From CAYNKA01 sp964397655 (GTDB lineage: Bacteria; Spirochaetota; Spirochaetia; DTKZ01), in assembly GCA_964397655.1 (NCBI GenBank), contig CAYNKA010000002.1, forward strand, positions 379,626 to 443,625: a stretch of 64,000 nt of DNA, given 5' to 3'. Below the pieces are notes generated by a model, which had not been told where the DNA came from, did not search any database, and saw only the letters and a list, made by a program, of their open reading frames with translations. Within the stretch, counting starts at the first letter, position 1; each line of letters opens with the position of its first letter. The translations under genes and the position numbers were made by a program. Of the stretch, positions 7,789 through 15,941 are shown in pieces.

Positions 7789-9090
7789 TCAGAACGTCAT
7801 GAAAAATTTTATCGTTGCCTTGTACCTCGGAGTGTCGTCGTAGAAGGCTCCCTTCGTCCCCGAAGCCGGGAAGAAGGATCCGATGCCCAGGCTCAGGCCG
7901 CAGTCCGAGTACAGCCGGAAATTGGCGGTCAGGTCGAATTCCGGGCCGAGAAAATGGTCGACGGAATCCGTCGAATCGAGTCCGCCCTCGGATATGGCCC
8001 CGGTTTCCGTACGGAAGAAGAGGATGGTCCTGAGTTCGGTCTGGAGCCTGTCTATGGGCTTCAGCGAATAGCCGAAATCCACGAGGGTGATGTTCGCCAT
8101 CCTCGGCGAAAAGACGATTCCCGTATCCTGTTTCGAAATCGGCAGAAAGGCCCGGCTGTGATCCTTCTTTTCCTCGTAGAGGGTGAAGGTGCCCTTGTCG
8201 CCAGAAGAGCGGAGCACGCGGAACTGCACGCGGGTATGAAAAAACTCCTCCCAATAGAAGCGGAGCCCCAATCCCTCGAAGTCGGAGAATATGATGGTGT
8301 CGTTGCCGATCGTCCCCATGCCGACGTAGCCGAAGACATGAAGGAACAGCCGGTTCGTGATCGGCCCCTCCGTTCCGAGGCCCAGATACTGGGTGTTCAC
8401 CCGCGATCCGCCCGTGACGAGCTCCGAAGTCGGCCGCAGGTCCTGCTGGAGGATGCAGGAAAGCACGACGTCCTGATCGAAGACCGAGTCCGGGATCCTG
8501 GCGAGAAAAACGCCGAGGGCGCGCGCAGGAGCGTAGGTCACGTCGTCGTCGGACGCCTCGAAGGAATCCGAGCGGGACAGGACGATCGTCGAGTTGGGCT
8601 TCAACAGAAAACCGGTGTAGGCCGCCGCGAAGGACAGCGAGGAATAGGAAAAATCGAGGGCGAGCCTGGCGCCGTCGGCCTTGTGGTTGAGGAGAAAGCC
8701 GCTGAAATCCGTGAAGACGAACCTTCCGAGCTCGACGCCTATCTCGGAGTCGAGGAGGGGAAACCGGGGAATCCTGAACGACAGCCGCGCCATGTCGATG
8801 TCGAAAAGGTAGGGCCGGTCGACGTTCGTCGTGAAATTTCCCTGGAGAAAGAGGGACGCCGTCTTGGCGTAATCGAGCGACGCCCACAGGGTGTCGATCT
8901 GCTCGAGGACGGGATTCCCTTCGTTTCCGTCGTAGTCCCAGCCGCTCTCGAGGGAGGCCGAACCGCCCCAGTCCGCGGCGAATTGAGCGTGACTCTCCCG
9001 GGGAAACGCGGAGAGCAGAACCAAGATGAACAGGGGAAGGACGAAACGACGAGCCGTCGAGCCCCTCCCCTCCCCTTCGTTGCACGCCAT
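7789..9090 (-). CDS. predicted outer-membrane beta-barrel protein
   Basis: A 433-residue protein with a signal peptide (hydrophobic run FVLPLFILVLLSAF, cleavage after SHA). The mature part has alternating hydrophobic/polar strands with aromatic girdles and terminates in phenylalanine (KFFMTF), the usual C-terminal signal for outer-membrane barrels recognised by BamA. I cannot assign it to a named family. A GGAGG site precedes the ATG. It probably forms an operon with the downstream FecR-domain gene, so the two may act together in the envelope. It may be a porin or a structural barrel. Confidence 0.65.
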   Translation of the reverse strand: MACNEGEGRGSTARRFVLPLFILVLLSAFPRESHAQFAADWGGSASLESGWDYDGNEGNPVLEQIDTLWASLDYAKTASLFLQGNFTTNVDRPYLFDIDMARLSFRIPRFPLLDSEIGVELGRFVFTDFSGFLLNHKADGARLALDFSYSSLSFAAAYTGFLLKPNSTIVLSRSDSFEASDDDVTYAPARALGVFLARIPDSVFDQDVVLSCILQQDLRPTSELVTGGSRVNTQYLGLGTEGPITNRLFLHVFGYVGMGTIGNDTIIFSDFEGLGLRFYWEEFFHTRVQFRVLRSSGDKGTFTLYEEKKDHSRAFLPISKQDTGIVFSPRMANITLVDFGYSLKPIDRLQTELRTILFFRTETGAISEGGLDSTDSVDHFLGPEFDLTANFRLYSDCGLSLGIGSFFPASGTKGAFYDDTPRYKATIKFFMTF

Positions 9091-9158
9091 TCGATCCTCC
9101 TTCTCACGGCCGATAATTCGATTTCATCCGGCTCGCCGGCCCGGCTGCCTGACGCACA

Positions 9159-10652
9159 TCACATGAACGGTAGGGGGTACATGAACTGGAATTGCCCCTG
9201 TCCGCTGCCGGTCGATCCGTAGCTCGTCCAACCGTTCCCGTTCATATCGTCGATTTTGATGATCCTGTCGCCCCCGATCCCCCCCGGATCGTCGTCGATG
9301 ATGTAGATAGAATCGAACGCGCCCCGCACGAAACGATACGGATTGTACGACGCGAAGAATTCGCCCTGAGTCGAAAGCGAGGGGCCCGATGAGAGGGTTC
9401 CGAAGTTGCCCAGGTAGGTCATGCCGATGTCGACGACGATCATCGCTACGCCGCTCGGTATCTCGGGATCGTTGGAGCCGCAGAAAACGTACATGACGTT
9501 CCCCTTGACCTTCATGTCCATCGGCGGCCCGACGTTCTCCGGCATCCCCTGCAGCGACTCTCCGGTGTAGATCGTGGCCTTCGAACCGACCGGCTTGGAA
9601 GGGTCGATGCGCAGCACGACGACGTTGTCCTCTCCCGCGGAAACATCGCAGATGGCGTAGAGGAATCCGAGCGTATCGACCGCTATGTTGTCGATGATGA
9701 AGTCCGGAGGAAGGCTGCCCGCGAACTCCTGGGCGATGTCGTAAACGAGGGTGGGTGAAAACGTCGACCCGGACACGTCGGCTCGATACACGCGTCCGTA
9801 GCTGGAGAGGGATTCACCGTCCATGATGTCGTAATTGACCGCGTAGTAGAAGTAGTTGTTCGTCCTGTCGACGACGAACGAAGAAGGACTCTCCAATTCC
9901 GTCGTCCCCTTGGGAACGAGCCCCGGGGAGACCGCCGCCTTCCCGGGCAGGGACGAGTTTTTCCATTTCGACGCCTTCGGAACGGCGCTTTTCGAGATCT
10001 TGCTCCCCTTCGTCAGCCCCGCATAAGAGACGAGGGTTTCGAACTCGCTCGTCCTGTCGATGTCGGGGATGCGGATGAATCCCGCGGGAAGGACGGTGCC
10101 CATGCTGTAGCTCATGATGTACACGCGTCCTCGGTTGTCGAAGTCGATGAGCATGGGAAGGAAATCGAATTCTCCCGCGGAGGCGTTGAAGTCCGTCCCC
10201 GTCTTGGCCTTCCAGTTCGTTCCCGCGATGTCGTCCGTCTGGACTATCCTTCCGTTCGCGAAATCGGGAACGAGGATCTTGGTACTCTTGAGTCGGAGCG
10301 GGATCTTCACGTTCACGGTGGTCCCGGCGCTGATGTCCACGGTGGCGGAACCCGCGAGGACGGCCGAAGCTCCCACGAAAGAGAGGGCGACGGTCCTCGA
10401 CCTTCCGGAGGGGACCTTGAGCGTGACCGCATCTCCGCCCCCGGCGATCGAGGCGATGACGTCGCTCATGCCCTCGCCCGAGACCTTGACGGTGCCGGCG
10501 TACCCGGGCATCGCGCTCTTCACGACGAGGCTCGCGGGCGGACCGCTCTCGCCGTCGCCGCTCCCGTGGAAATAACAGCCCATCCAAGCCAATCCGACGA
10601 ACAGCGCCAAGGCCGCCGCCGGCCGAATCCCTGCACGATGATTCCTTTTCAT
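9159..10652 (-). CDS. predicted lipoprotein with beta-propeller-like repeats
   Basis: A 497-residue exported protein. The signal sequence ends in a lipobox-like WMGC near residue 25, followed by a Ser/Gly-rich linker. Residues 40-130 look like an immunoglobulin-like or PEGA-type beta domain. The remainder contains repeated segments such as FANGRIVQTDDI, DNRGRVYIM, DNIAVDTLGFLYAI and DRIIKIDDMNGNGW, resembling NHL/YVTN-type propeller blades. These contain Asp-rich loops. The function is unknown. The start has a GAGGAG site and a good upstream promoter, so it is its own transcription unit. Confidence 0.6.
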   Translation of the reverse strand: MKRNHRAGIRPAAALALFVGLAWMGCYFHGSGDGESGPPASLVVKSAMPGYAGTVKVSGEGMSDVIASIAGGGDAVTLKVPSGRSRTVALSFVGASAVLAGSATVDISAGTTVNVKIPLRLKSTKILVPDFANGRIVQTDDIAGTNWKAKTGTDFNASAGEFDFLPMLIDFDNRGRVYIMSYSMGTVLPAGFIRIPDIDRTSEFETLVSYAGLTKGSKISKSAVPKASKWKNSSLPGKAAVSPGLVPKGTTELESPSSFVVDRTNNYFYYAVNYDIMDGESLSSYGRVYRADVSGSTFSPTLVYDIAQEFAGSLPPDFIIDNIAVDTLGFLYAICDVSAGEDNVVVLRIDPSKPVGSKATIYTGESLQGMPENVGPPMDMKVKGNVMYVFCGSNDPEIPSGVAMIVVDIGMTYLGNFGTLSSGPSLSTQGEFFASYNPYRFVRGAFDSIYIIDDDPGGIGGDRIIKIDDMNGNGWTSYGSTGSGQGQFQFMYPLPFM

Positions 10653-10706
10653 AACGCTCCTCGGAGATCCCTCCCGCTCAAGGCCGAAAAAGCTAATTCT
10701 TTATGA

Positions 10707-10735
10707 ATTTTAGTGTAAGAACGGATTTTTTTCAA
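10707..10735 (-). promoter_or_regulatory. promoter of the propeller-like lipoprotein gene
   Basis: On the minus strand TTGAAA and TAAAAT are separated by 17 bp, in an AT-rich patch upstream of the lipoprotein start, with a leader of about 50 nt. Confidence 0.6.
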
Positions 10736-10838
10736 TCGACCGGAGGGGTTTTTGCGGATTTTCGGGAAAAACCGGGACAGGACGCCGGGAGGGATCCGGT
10801 CCGGCCGCCACCCTCGCCTTCGGCGCCGCAGGGGCGGC

Positions 10839-12650
10839 TCAGCGCTCCGCCTTCGCCTCCTCGATGTACGCGAGGGACTGGTGGCGGAAGTACGTCCGGT
10901 AGAGCTCGGAATAGCCTTCGCTCCGCGCGAGGAGTTCCTCGTGGGTTCCGTCCTCGGTGATCCGGCCCTTGTCCAGAACGAGGATGCGGTCCGCAGCCTT
11001 CACCGTGGAGAGCCGGTGAGCGATCACCAGGGTCGTCCTCCCCCTGATGAGCGTGGCGAGCCCCTCCTGGATCTGCGCCTCGGTGAAGGGGTCCACGCTC
11101 GCCGTGGCCTCGTCCAGGATGAAGACGCGCGGATTCTTCAGCACGACTCTCGCAAGGGCGATGAGCTGACGCTGGCCGAAGGATATGCCCGCGCCGCGTT
11201 CACCGACCTCGGTTTCCAGTCCAGCGGCGAGGTCGTCCAGCCAGTCGCCCCTTCCGAGATGGAGGGCCGCGGCCTGCACGTGTTCGTCCGAAGCCTCGGG
11301 AAAGCCGTAGCGGATGTTCTCGCGCACCGTTCCCCGGAACAGGAAGGGCTCCTGGGGGACGTAGCCGATGTTCCGCCTGAAGGATTCGAGATCGAGCTCT
11401 CGGACGTCGTGTCCGTCGACGAGAAGTTCGCCCGCCTGGAATTCGTAGTAGCGCGCGATGAGGCGGGCGAGGCTCGTCTTTCCCGCCCCGGTATGTCCGA
11501 CGATCGCCGTGGTCTTCCCGGGCTCGATCACCAGGGAGAAGCGATCGAGGACCCGTACCTTCCCGTCGTAGGCGAAGGACAGGTCGCGGAACTCTATCCT
11601 GCCTTCGATCTTCGGGAGCGCGAGGGCCCCCCGCTGCCTCACCTTTGGTTCCCTGTCCATGAGGGAGAAGATCCTCTCCGCGGCCGAAAGCCCGTCCTGG
11701 AACTGGCTCCAGAACGACGAGATGTTGAGCAGCGGCCACCAGAAGAACCCGACGGCCTGCATGAAAAGATACCATTCGCCCATGCTCAGGGAGCCGCCCA
11801 GGACGAACGAACCGCCGCCCAGGGCGAGGATGCCGTTCGCCGCCCCGGCCGTGAAGCTGATGACCGGGAAGATGGTGTTGAGGACGACTCCCCTGCGGAG
11901 CCCGACACGGTAGGAGAGGGTGTTGTTCTTGAGGAACTCGTCGAAGATCGCCGATTCCTTGCGGAAGGTCTTGGCGATCATGATGCCGGAAACCGATTCC
12001 TGGATCTGGGCGTTGATCTCCGCGTTGGCCCGCTTCGCGTTCATGGTCACCCTGCGGGCGACCTTCCTGAAAGCGAGCGCGATGCCCGCCGCGAGCGGGG
12101 CCATGGCGAGCAGCATGAGGGTGAGCGGCCAACTTATGGTGAAAAGCCAGATCGTGAGAAGCGCCATCATGAGGACCTGGCTCGCGAGATCCGCGACGAG
12201 TACGACGACGTTGGAGAAGTCCTGCGTGTCGGAGGCTATGCGGCTTACGATCCTGCCCGAGGAGTGCTCGTCGAAGAACGAGAGATCGTGCGAGAGGGTC
12301 TTCTCGAAGACTTCGCTCCGGACGATGTAGACTACGTCTCCGATGACCTCGGTTATGTATCGCTCGTGGAAGTAATTGAAGATCCATCCGAAGACTCCGA
12401 GCGCCCCGACGCCGACGGAGGCTCCGAGAATCGACCAACCGCCGGAGTCCTTTCCCACGTAGTCGATGACCTTCGCGATGAGGACGGGCGCCGCCGCCCC
12501 GACGAGCGAGCTCAGGAAAAGCGCCGAGGCCACGAGGATCATCTTCCGCCTGTGCAGGCGGAAGAGCAGGACGATGCGGCGAACGAGTTCCCGGTCCGGG
12601 TAGACCCGATCGTAGGATTCGGTGTCGAGGCCGTCAAGAATGAAGCCCAT
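10839..12650 (-). CDS. heterodimeric ABC exporter subunit, canonical Walker B half
   Basis: A 603-residue half-transporter: six-helix exporter-type membrane domain (about 35-330) and nucleotide-binding domain (about 365-600). Walker A is GHTGAGKTS. Walker B and the catalytic glutamate are intact (VFILDEATAS). The ABC signature is atypical, SFGQR instead of LSGGQ. This complements the neighbouring subunit, which has a normal signature but lacks the catalytic Glu. The pair should therefore form one active and one degenerate ATP site, as in TM287/288-type multidrug or lipid exporters. The start overlaps the end of the partner gene by 17 bases. Confidence 0.9.
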   Translation of the reverse strand: MGFILDGLDTESYDRVYPDRELVRRIVLLFRLHRRKMILVASALFLSSLVGAAAPVLIAKVIDYVGKDSGGWSILGASVGVGALGVFGWIFNYFHERYITEVIGDVVYIVRSEVFEKTLSHDLSFFDEHSSGRIVSRIASDTQDFSNVVVLVADLASQVLMMALLTIWLFTISWPLTLMLLAMAPLAAGIALAFRKVARRVTMNAKRANAEINAQIQESVSGIMIAKTFRKESAIFDEFLKNNTLSYRVGLRRGVVLNTIFPVISFTAGAANGILALGGGSFVLGGSLSMGEWYLFMQAVGFFWWPLLNISSFWSQFQDGLSAAERIFSLMDREPKVRQRGALALPKIEGRIEFRDLSFAYDGKVRVLDRFSLVIEPGKTTAIVGHTGAGKTSLARLIARYYEFQAGELLVDGHDVRELDLESFRRNIGYVPQEPFLFRGTVRENIRYGFPEASDEHVQAAALHLGRGDWLDDLAAGLETEVGERGAGISFGQRQLIALARVVLKNPRVFILDEATASVDPFTEAQIQEGLATLIRGRTTLVIAHRLSTVKAADRILVLDKGRITEDGTHEELLARSEGYSELYRTYFRHQSLAYIEEAKAER

Positions 12651-14454
12651 GTTCGCTCCTCCCGGCGTCGAGGCCGGAAAAAATCCTCCGATAATCCGCA
12701 GATCTCGCGAGCAATTCCTCGTGCCGGCCCTGGTCCGCCACGACCCCTCCGTGGAGGACGATGATGTGATCGGCCCAGCGGATCTGGCTGAGCCGGTGGG
12801 TGATGATGAACGTCGTCCTGTTCCTCGCGATGGCGAACATCGCCTTCTGGATCTCGTCCTCGGTCCCGCTGTCGACCGCGCTCGTGGAGTCGTCGAGGAT
12901 GAGGATCCTCGGGTCCGTGAGGAAGGCCCTGGCGATGGCGAGCCTCTGCCTTTGGCCTCCGGAAAGCGTCACGCCGCGGTCTCCGACGACGGTGTCGTAG
13001 CCGTCCTTGAAGGACATGATGAAATCATGGGCCTGGGCCCCCTCGGCCGCACGCACGATATCCTCCTCCGAAGCGTCCTGCCTGCCGAAGGCGATGTTCT
13101 CGCGTATGGTGCGCGAAAACAGAAACACGTCCTGCTCGATGACCGCGATCTGGGACCTGAGGCTCTCCAGGTTCCAGTCGCGGACGTCCGTGTCGTCGAC
13201 GAAGACCGCTCCCACGTCCGGATCGAAGATGCGGTTCACGAGCCTGACGAGCGAGGTCTTGCCCGAACCGGTCCTGCCGACGATGGCCACGGTGGTGCCC
13301 GGCTCGATCGAGAAATTCACGTGCCTGAGCACTATGGTCTTGTTGTAGCTGAAGAACACCGATTCGAACGCGACCTTCCCTCGGATTGGCCGCGAGACGC
13401 CGCCGACGTTCTGGTCGAGGTCGGTCTCGGTCGTCAGGATCGAGAGGATCCGTTTCGCGCTCGCGAGGCCGTGCTGGATCAGGTTGAACGAGAAGAGGCT
13501 TATGTAGGTGACGAACCTGAAGGTGTTGAACAGGGCCATGAACCCCACGACCTGGCCCAGACTCACCGTTCCGGCCTTCCAGAGGTAGAGGCCGTGGAAG
13601 AGCGCGGCCCCCCAGAACAGGGAGAAGACCAGCATAGGCCAGTACTTGGCCTGGATGATGCCCTGCTGGACGAAGAAGTCCCTGAACGCGCCCGCGTCCG
13701 ACACGAATTTATGCCATTCGTACTTTTCCTGCACGTTGGACTTGACGGTCGCGATCCCCGCGAGGGTCTCCTCGAGGTCCGCGGTGAGCCTGCCCTGCTG
13801 CTCCTGCTGGGCCATGGTCACCGGTTTCAGCCTTCGATTGTAATCGACGACCGTAAGAAGGAGAAACACCGAAAAGACCGTAGGAACGAGAAGAAGGGCG
13901 GGATGGATCAGTCCGATCATGACCATGGGAACCGCGTAGGCGAGGAAGGAATCAACGACGAGCATGACGCCGGGACTGAACATGAGGTTCAGCGCATGCA
14001 CGTCGAAGGTCGCGCGCGACATGAGGTCCCCCACCCGCTGTCCGCCGTGAAAAGTCTGGCTTTTCTCGAGAAGAGAGGCGTAGTATTCCTCCCTGCAGTC
14101 CCGCTCGAGCCTTTGTGCCAGGAATTCCACGCTGTAGTTGCGCAGCAGGCCGGTCAGCCCCTGGACCAGGGCCGACCCCGCCATGACCGCCGCGAGGCCC
14201 GCGAGAGCCCCGATCCCGGCGCCGCCGCCGAGCTGGACGATCCTGTCGAAGAATCTGCCCACGGTCACTTGGATGTTGCCGTACGCGACGTTGTTCACCA
14301 GGGATGCGAGGACGAGGAGGACGGGAAGGGACGGATAGCGGAACACGTGGGACATGATCCAACGGAGTGGGGTCGTCCTGTCGTATTCGAAGCCGTTCTC
14401 GACGTGAAATTCACGGTTCCGCCTGACGGGATCCGAGGAGGACGTTTTTTCCAC
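12634..14454 (-). CDS. heterodimeric ABC exporter subunit, degenerate Walker B half
   Basis: A 606-residue half-transporter with the same architecture as its downstream partner. Walker A is GRTGSGKTS and the signature is canonical (LSGGQRQR), but the residue after the Walker B aspartate is Asp, not Glu (LILDDSTSAVD), a hallmark of the degenerate site in heterodimeric exporters. The GTG start is preceded by GGAGA. It is second in an operon DUF493 - this gene - partner. The substrate cannot be read from the sequence; drugs, lipids or peptides are possible. Confidence 0.9.
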   Translation of the reverse strand: MEKTSSSDPVRRNREFHVENGFEYDRTTPLRWIMSHVFRYPSLPVLLVLASLVNNVAYGNIQVTVGRFFDRIVQLGGGAGIGALAGLAAVMAGSALVQGLTGLLRNYSVEFLAQRLERDCREEYYASLLEKSQTFHGGQRVGDLMSRATFDVHALNLMFSPGVMLVVDSFLAYAVPMVMIGLIHPALLLVPTVFSVFLLLTVVDYNRRLKPVTMAQQEQQGRLTADLEETLAGIATVKSNVQEKYEWHKFVSDAGAFRDFFVQQGIIQAKYWPMLVFSLFWGAALFHGLYLWKAGTVSLGQVVGFMALFNTFRFVTYISLFSFNLIQHGLASAKRILSILTTETDLDQNVGGVSRPIRGKVAFESVFFSYNKTIVLRHVNFSIEPGTTVAIVGRTGSGKTSLVRLVNRIFDPDVGAVFVDDTDVRDWNLESLRSQIAVIEQDVFLFSRTIRENIAFGRQDASEEDIVRAAEGAQAHDFIMSFKDGYDTVVGDRGVTLSGGQRQRLAIARAFLTDPRILILDDSTSAVDSGTEDEIQKAMFAIARNRTTFIITHRLSQIRWADHIIVLHGGVVADQGRHEELLARSADYRRIFSGLDAGRSEHGLHS

Positions 14455-14469
14455 TGAATTCTCCGATCG

Positions 14470-14736
14470 TTACAAAACGTAGCGCACGCCGGGGACCTTC
14501 GCGATTTTCTCGTGGACGAGGAGGAACTCTTCGCGGTTCTCCGCGGTCACCAGCACGGAATAGCTGACGTAGCGCCCGGCCCCGCTCGTCTTCTCGCTCC
14601 AATTCGCATGACGCACCGCGAGCCCGTCCAAAACGGAAACGAGCCTCGAGCGGTTCTCCCCTTCCCGGGACTCCGCCTGCATGATGATCTTCATGGCGAA
14701 GGAAATCGGGAAGGTGAGCTGAGCGGCATGTTCCAT
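14470..14736 (-). CDS. DUF493 (YbeD-like) family protein
   Basis: An 88-residue protein of the DUF493/YbeD family, an ACT-like alpha/beta fold. The family pattern is visible: FPISFAMKIIM near the N-terminus, a central S-x-x-G-x-Y-x-S-Y motif (SGAGRYVSYSVLV) and a final VPGVRYVL. Its biochemical role is not established; in enterobacteria ybeD lies beside lipB. Here it heads the ABC exporter operon, which may only reflect shared transcription. No Shine-Dalgarno is present, and a -10 element ends 6 nt before the ATG. Confidence 0.8.
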   Translation of the reverse strand: MEHAAQLTFPISFAMKIIMQAESREGENRSRLVSVLDGLAVRHANWSEKTSGAGRYVSYSVLVTAENREEFLLVHEKIAKVPGVRYVL

Positions 14737-14742
14737 TGGAAT

Positions 14743-14771
14743 AATATAGGGAAAAAACGCGGAAAAGAAAA
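14743..14771 (-). promoter_or_regulatory. promoter of the DUF493-ABC exporter operon (leaderless)
   Basis: TATATT on the minus strand ends 6 nt before the ATG at 14736, placing the expected +1 at the start codon. The -35 (TTTTCT at 17 bp) is weak. It is back-to-back with the ppiC promoter. Confidence 0.45.
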
Positions 14772-14798
14772 CCGGGGAATCGAACCCTTCCCTCCCTG

Positions 14799-14828
14799 TT
14801 GCTAAAAGGTCCCGAATTCGGGTACATT
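14799..14828 (+). promoter_or_regulatory. promoter of the PpiC-type isomerase gene (leaderless)
   Basis: TTGCTA and TACATT are separated by 18 bp. The -10 ends 6 nt before the ATG at 14835, so the predicted +1 coincides with the start codon. This supports 14835 as the start rather than an upstream in-frame codon, which would lie at the -35. Confidence 0.55.
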
Positions 14829-14834
14829 TCCCTC

Positions 14835-15110
14835 ATGGAATGGAGAGCGAGTCATATCCTGGTGAAGGACAGAGCCCTTGCCCAGGAACTATTGAAAAAA
14901 ATCAAGCAGGGAGCGAATTTCGAATCCCTGGCGAGGGAGCATTCCACCTGCCCGAGCAAGTCGAAGGGAGGGGACCTCGGCTGGTTCGGGGAAGGCAAGA
15001 TGGTTAAGCCCTTCGAGGACGCGGTTAAGCGGATTGGAGTGGGATCGATCAGCGACGTGGTGTCCACCCAGTTCGGGTACCATCTCATCAAGAAGACCGG
15101 GCAGAAATAA
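14835..15110 (+). CDS. parvulin-type peptidyl-prolyl cis-trans isomerase
   Basis: A 91-residue single-domain parvulin of the cytoplasmic PpiC type, with no signal peptide. The family signatures are complete: RASHILVKD at the N-terminus, FESLAREHSTCPSK, GGDLGWFGEGKMVKPFEDAV, and FGYHLIKKT at the end. It catalyses cis-trans isomerisation of Xaa-Pro bonds in folding proteins. The start at MEWRASH is chosen because a -10 element occupies the immediately upstream bases. It is monocistronic and divergent from the DUF493 operon. Confidence 0.9.
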   Translation: MEWRASHILVKDRALAQELLKKIKQGANFESLAREHSTCPSKSKGGDLGWFGEGKMVKPFEDAVKRIGVGSISDVVSTQFGYHLIKKTGQK

Positions 15111-15170
15111 CCGAAAAGGACGCGTACACGCTATTTCTCTTCATTAAAAAGCGTTAATACTTCGGTATGA

Positions 15171-15227
15171 CGTCAAGATTCTCTTGACGGAATGAATTTC
15201 CCGGGTTATGAGTAGATATTTCCCGGG
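15171..15227 (+). promoter_or_regulatory. DedA-gene promoter with operator-like repeats
   Basis: TTGACG (15184-15189), a 17-bp spacer and TATGAG (15207-15212) form the promoter. A perfect inverted repeat (CGTCAAGA, 3 nt, TCTTGACG; 15171-15189) covers the -35. A 10-bp direct repeat, ATTTCCCGGG, occurs at 15196-15205 and 15218-15227, 22 bp apart on either side of the -10. These look like regulator sites. Confidence 0.5.
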
Positions 15228-15239
15228 ACGGAGGGGTCG

Positions 15240-15878
15240 GTGGGGATTTTTTCGAGCTTGTGCGCGTACATCACGTATTTTCCGCTCGCGATCTTCATCG
15301 GTCTCATCCTCGCCGGACTCAACATTCCGATCTCCGAAGACCTCGCCATCATCACGTCCGCCCTCGTGGCTCAGGTCGACAAGACTCTGATCGTACCTCT
15401 CTACGTGGCCATCTTCTCGGGAGTCGTGATAAGCGACCACATGGTGTACTGGGAGGGAAGACTCATCCACAAGGGCGTGCTCAAGATCAAGTTCATCTCG
15501 AAGATGCTCGACCAATCGAAGATGGAAATCATCCGCAGGCACCTCCACAGGTACGGCCTGCTCACCTACATCGTATGCCGCTTCATCCCCTTCGGAGTCC
15601 GCAACACGCTCTTCATGACCTCCGGCATCATGAACATGCGCTACCGCGACTTCATCTTCTACGACACCGTGGCCGCCATCCTGAGCACGTCGATCATGTT
15701 CACGCTTTTCTATCACCTCGGTGCGACGGTCGAACGGCCGCTCAGGGCAGTGGGAACGATCCTGCTCGCCGCCCTGCTCTTCGTGCTCGCCGGCGTCGTC
15801 TTCAGGCTCTTGGTAGTCTGGCGGAGAAAGCTCAAGGCGAAAAGAGGAACCGACACCCTGCCGCCCGTGGCGGGCTGA
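15240..15878 (+). CDS. DedA family membrane protein
   Basis: A 212-residue polytopic inner-membrane protein of the DedA/VTT family. Visible features are the N-terminal GLNIPISEDLAIITSALVA segment (the acidic residue here is Glu), SDHMVYWEGRLIHK, the conserved arginine-containing CRFIPFGVRN motif, and the C-terminal hydrophobic helix followed by a basic tail. DedA proteins are linked to undecaprenyl-phosphate or phospholipid flipping and membrane homeostasis. The GTG start at 15240 has a GAGGGG site 5-9 nt upstream. It has its own regulated-looking promoter and is followed by an independently promoted kinase gene. Confidence 0.85.
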   Translation: MGIFSSLCAYITYFPLAIFIGLILAGLNIPISEDLAIITSALVAQVDKTLIVPLYVAIFSGVVISDHMVYWEGRLIHKGVLKIKFISKMLDQSKMEIIRRHLHRYGLLTYIVCRFIPFGVRNTLFMTSGIMNMRYRDFIFYDTVAAILSTSIMFTLFYHLGATVERPLRAVGTILLAALLFVLAGVVFRLLVVWRRKLKAKRGTDTLPPVAG

Positions 15879-15901
15879 TCCGCGGATGAGTCCCTCCTTT
15901 C

Positions 15902-15930
15902 TTGAGGAAACGGGGCAAACCGTCTATACT
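15902..15930 (+). promoter_or_regulatory. promoter of PAS kinase gene (short leader)
   Basis: TTGAGG and TATACT are separated by 17 bp. The -10 ends 11 nt before the ATG at 15942, giving a predicted leader of about 5 nt with no Shine-Dalgarno. Confidence 0.6.
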
Positions 15931-15941
15931 ACCGTTCGTTC

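Noticed and set aside
14770..14815. T-arm-like GGGTTCGATTCCCC on the minus strand, possible tRNA
   Set aside because: No acceptor, D or anticodon arms at the right spacing and no CCA; the bases overlap two promoters.
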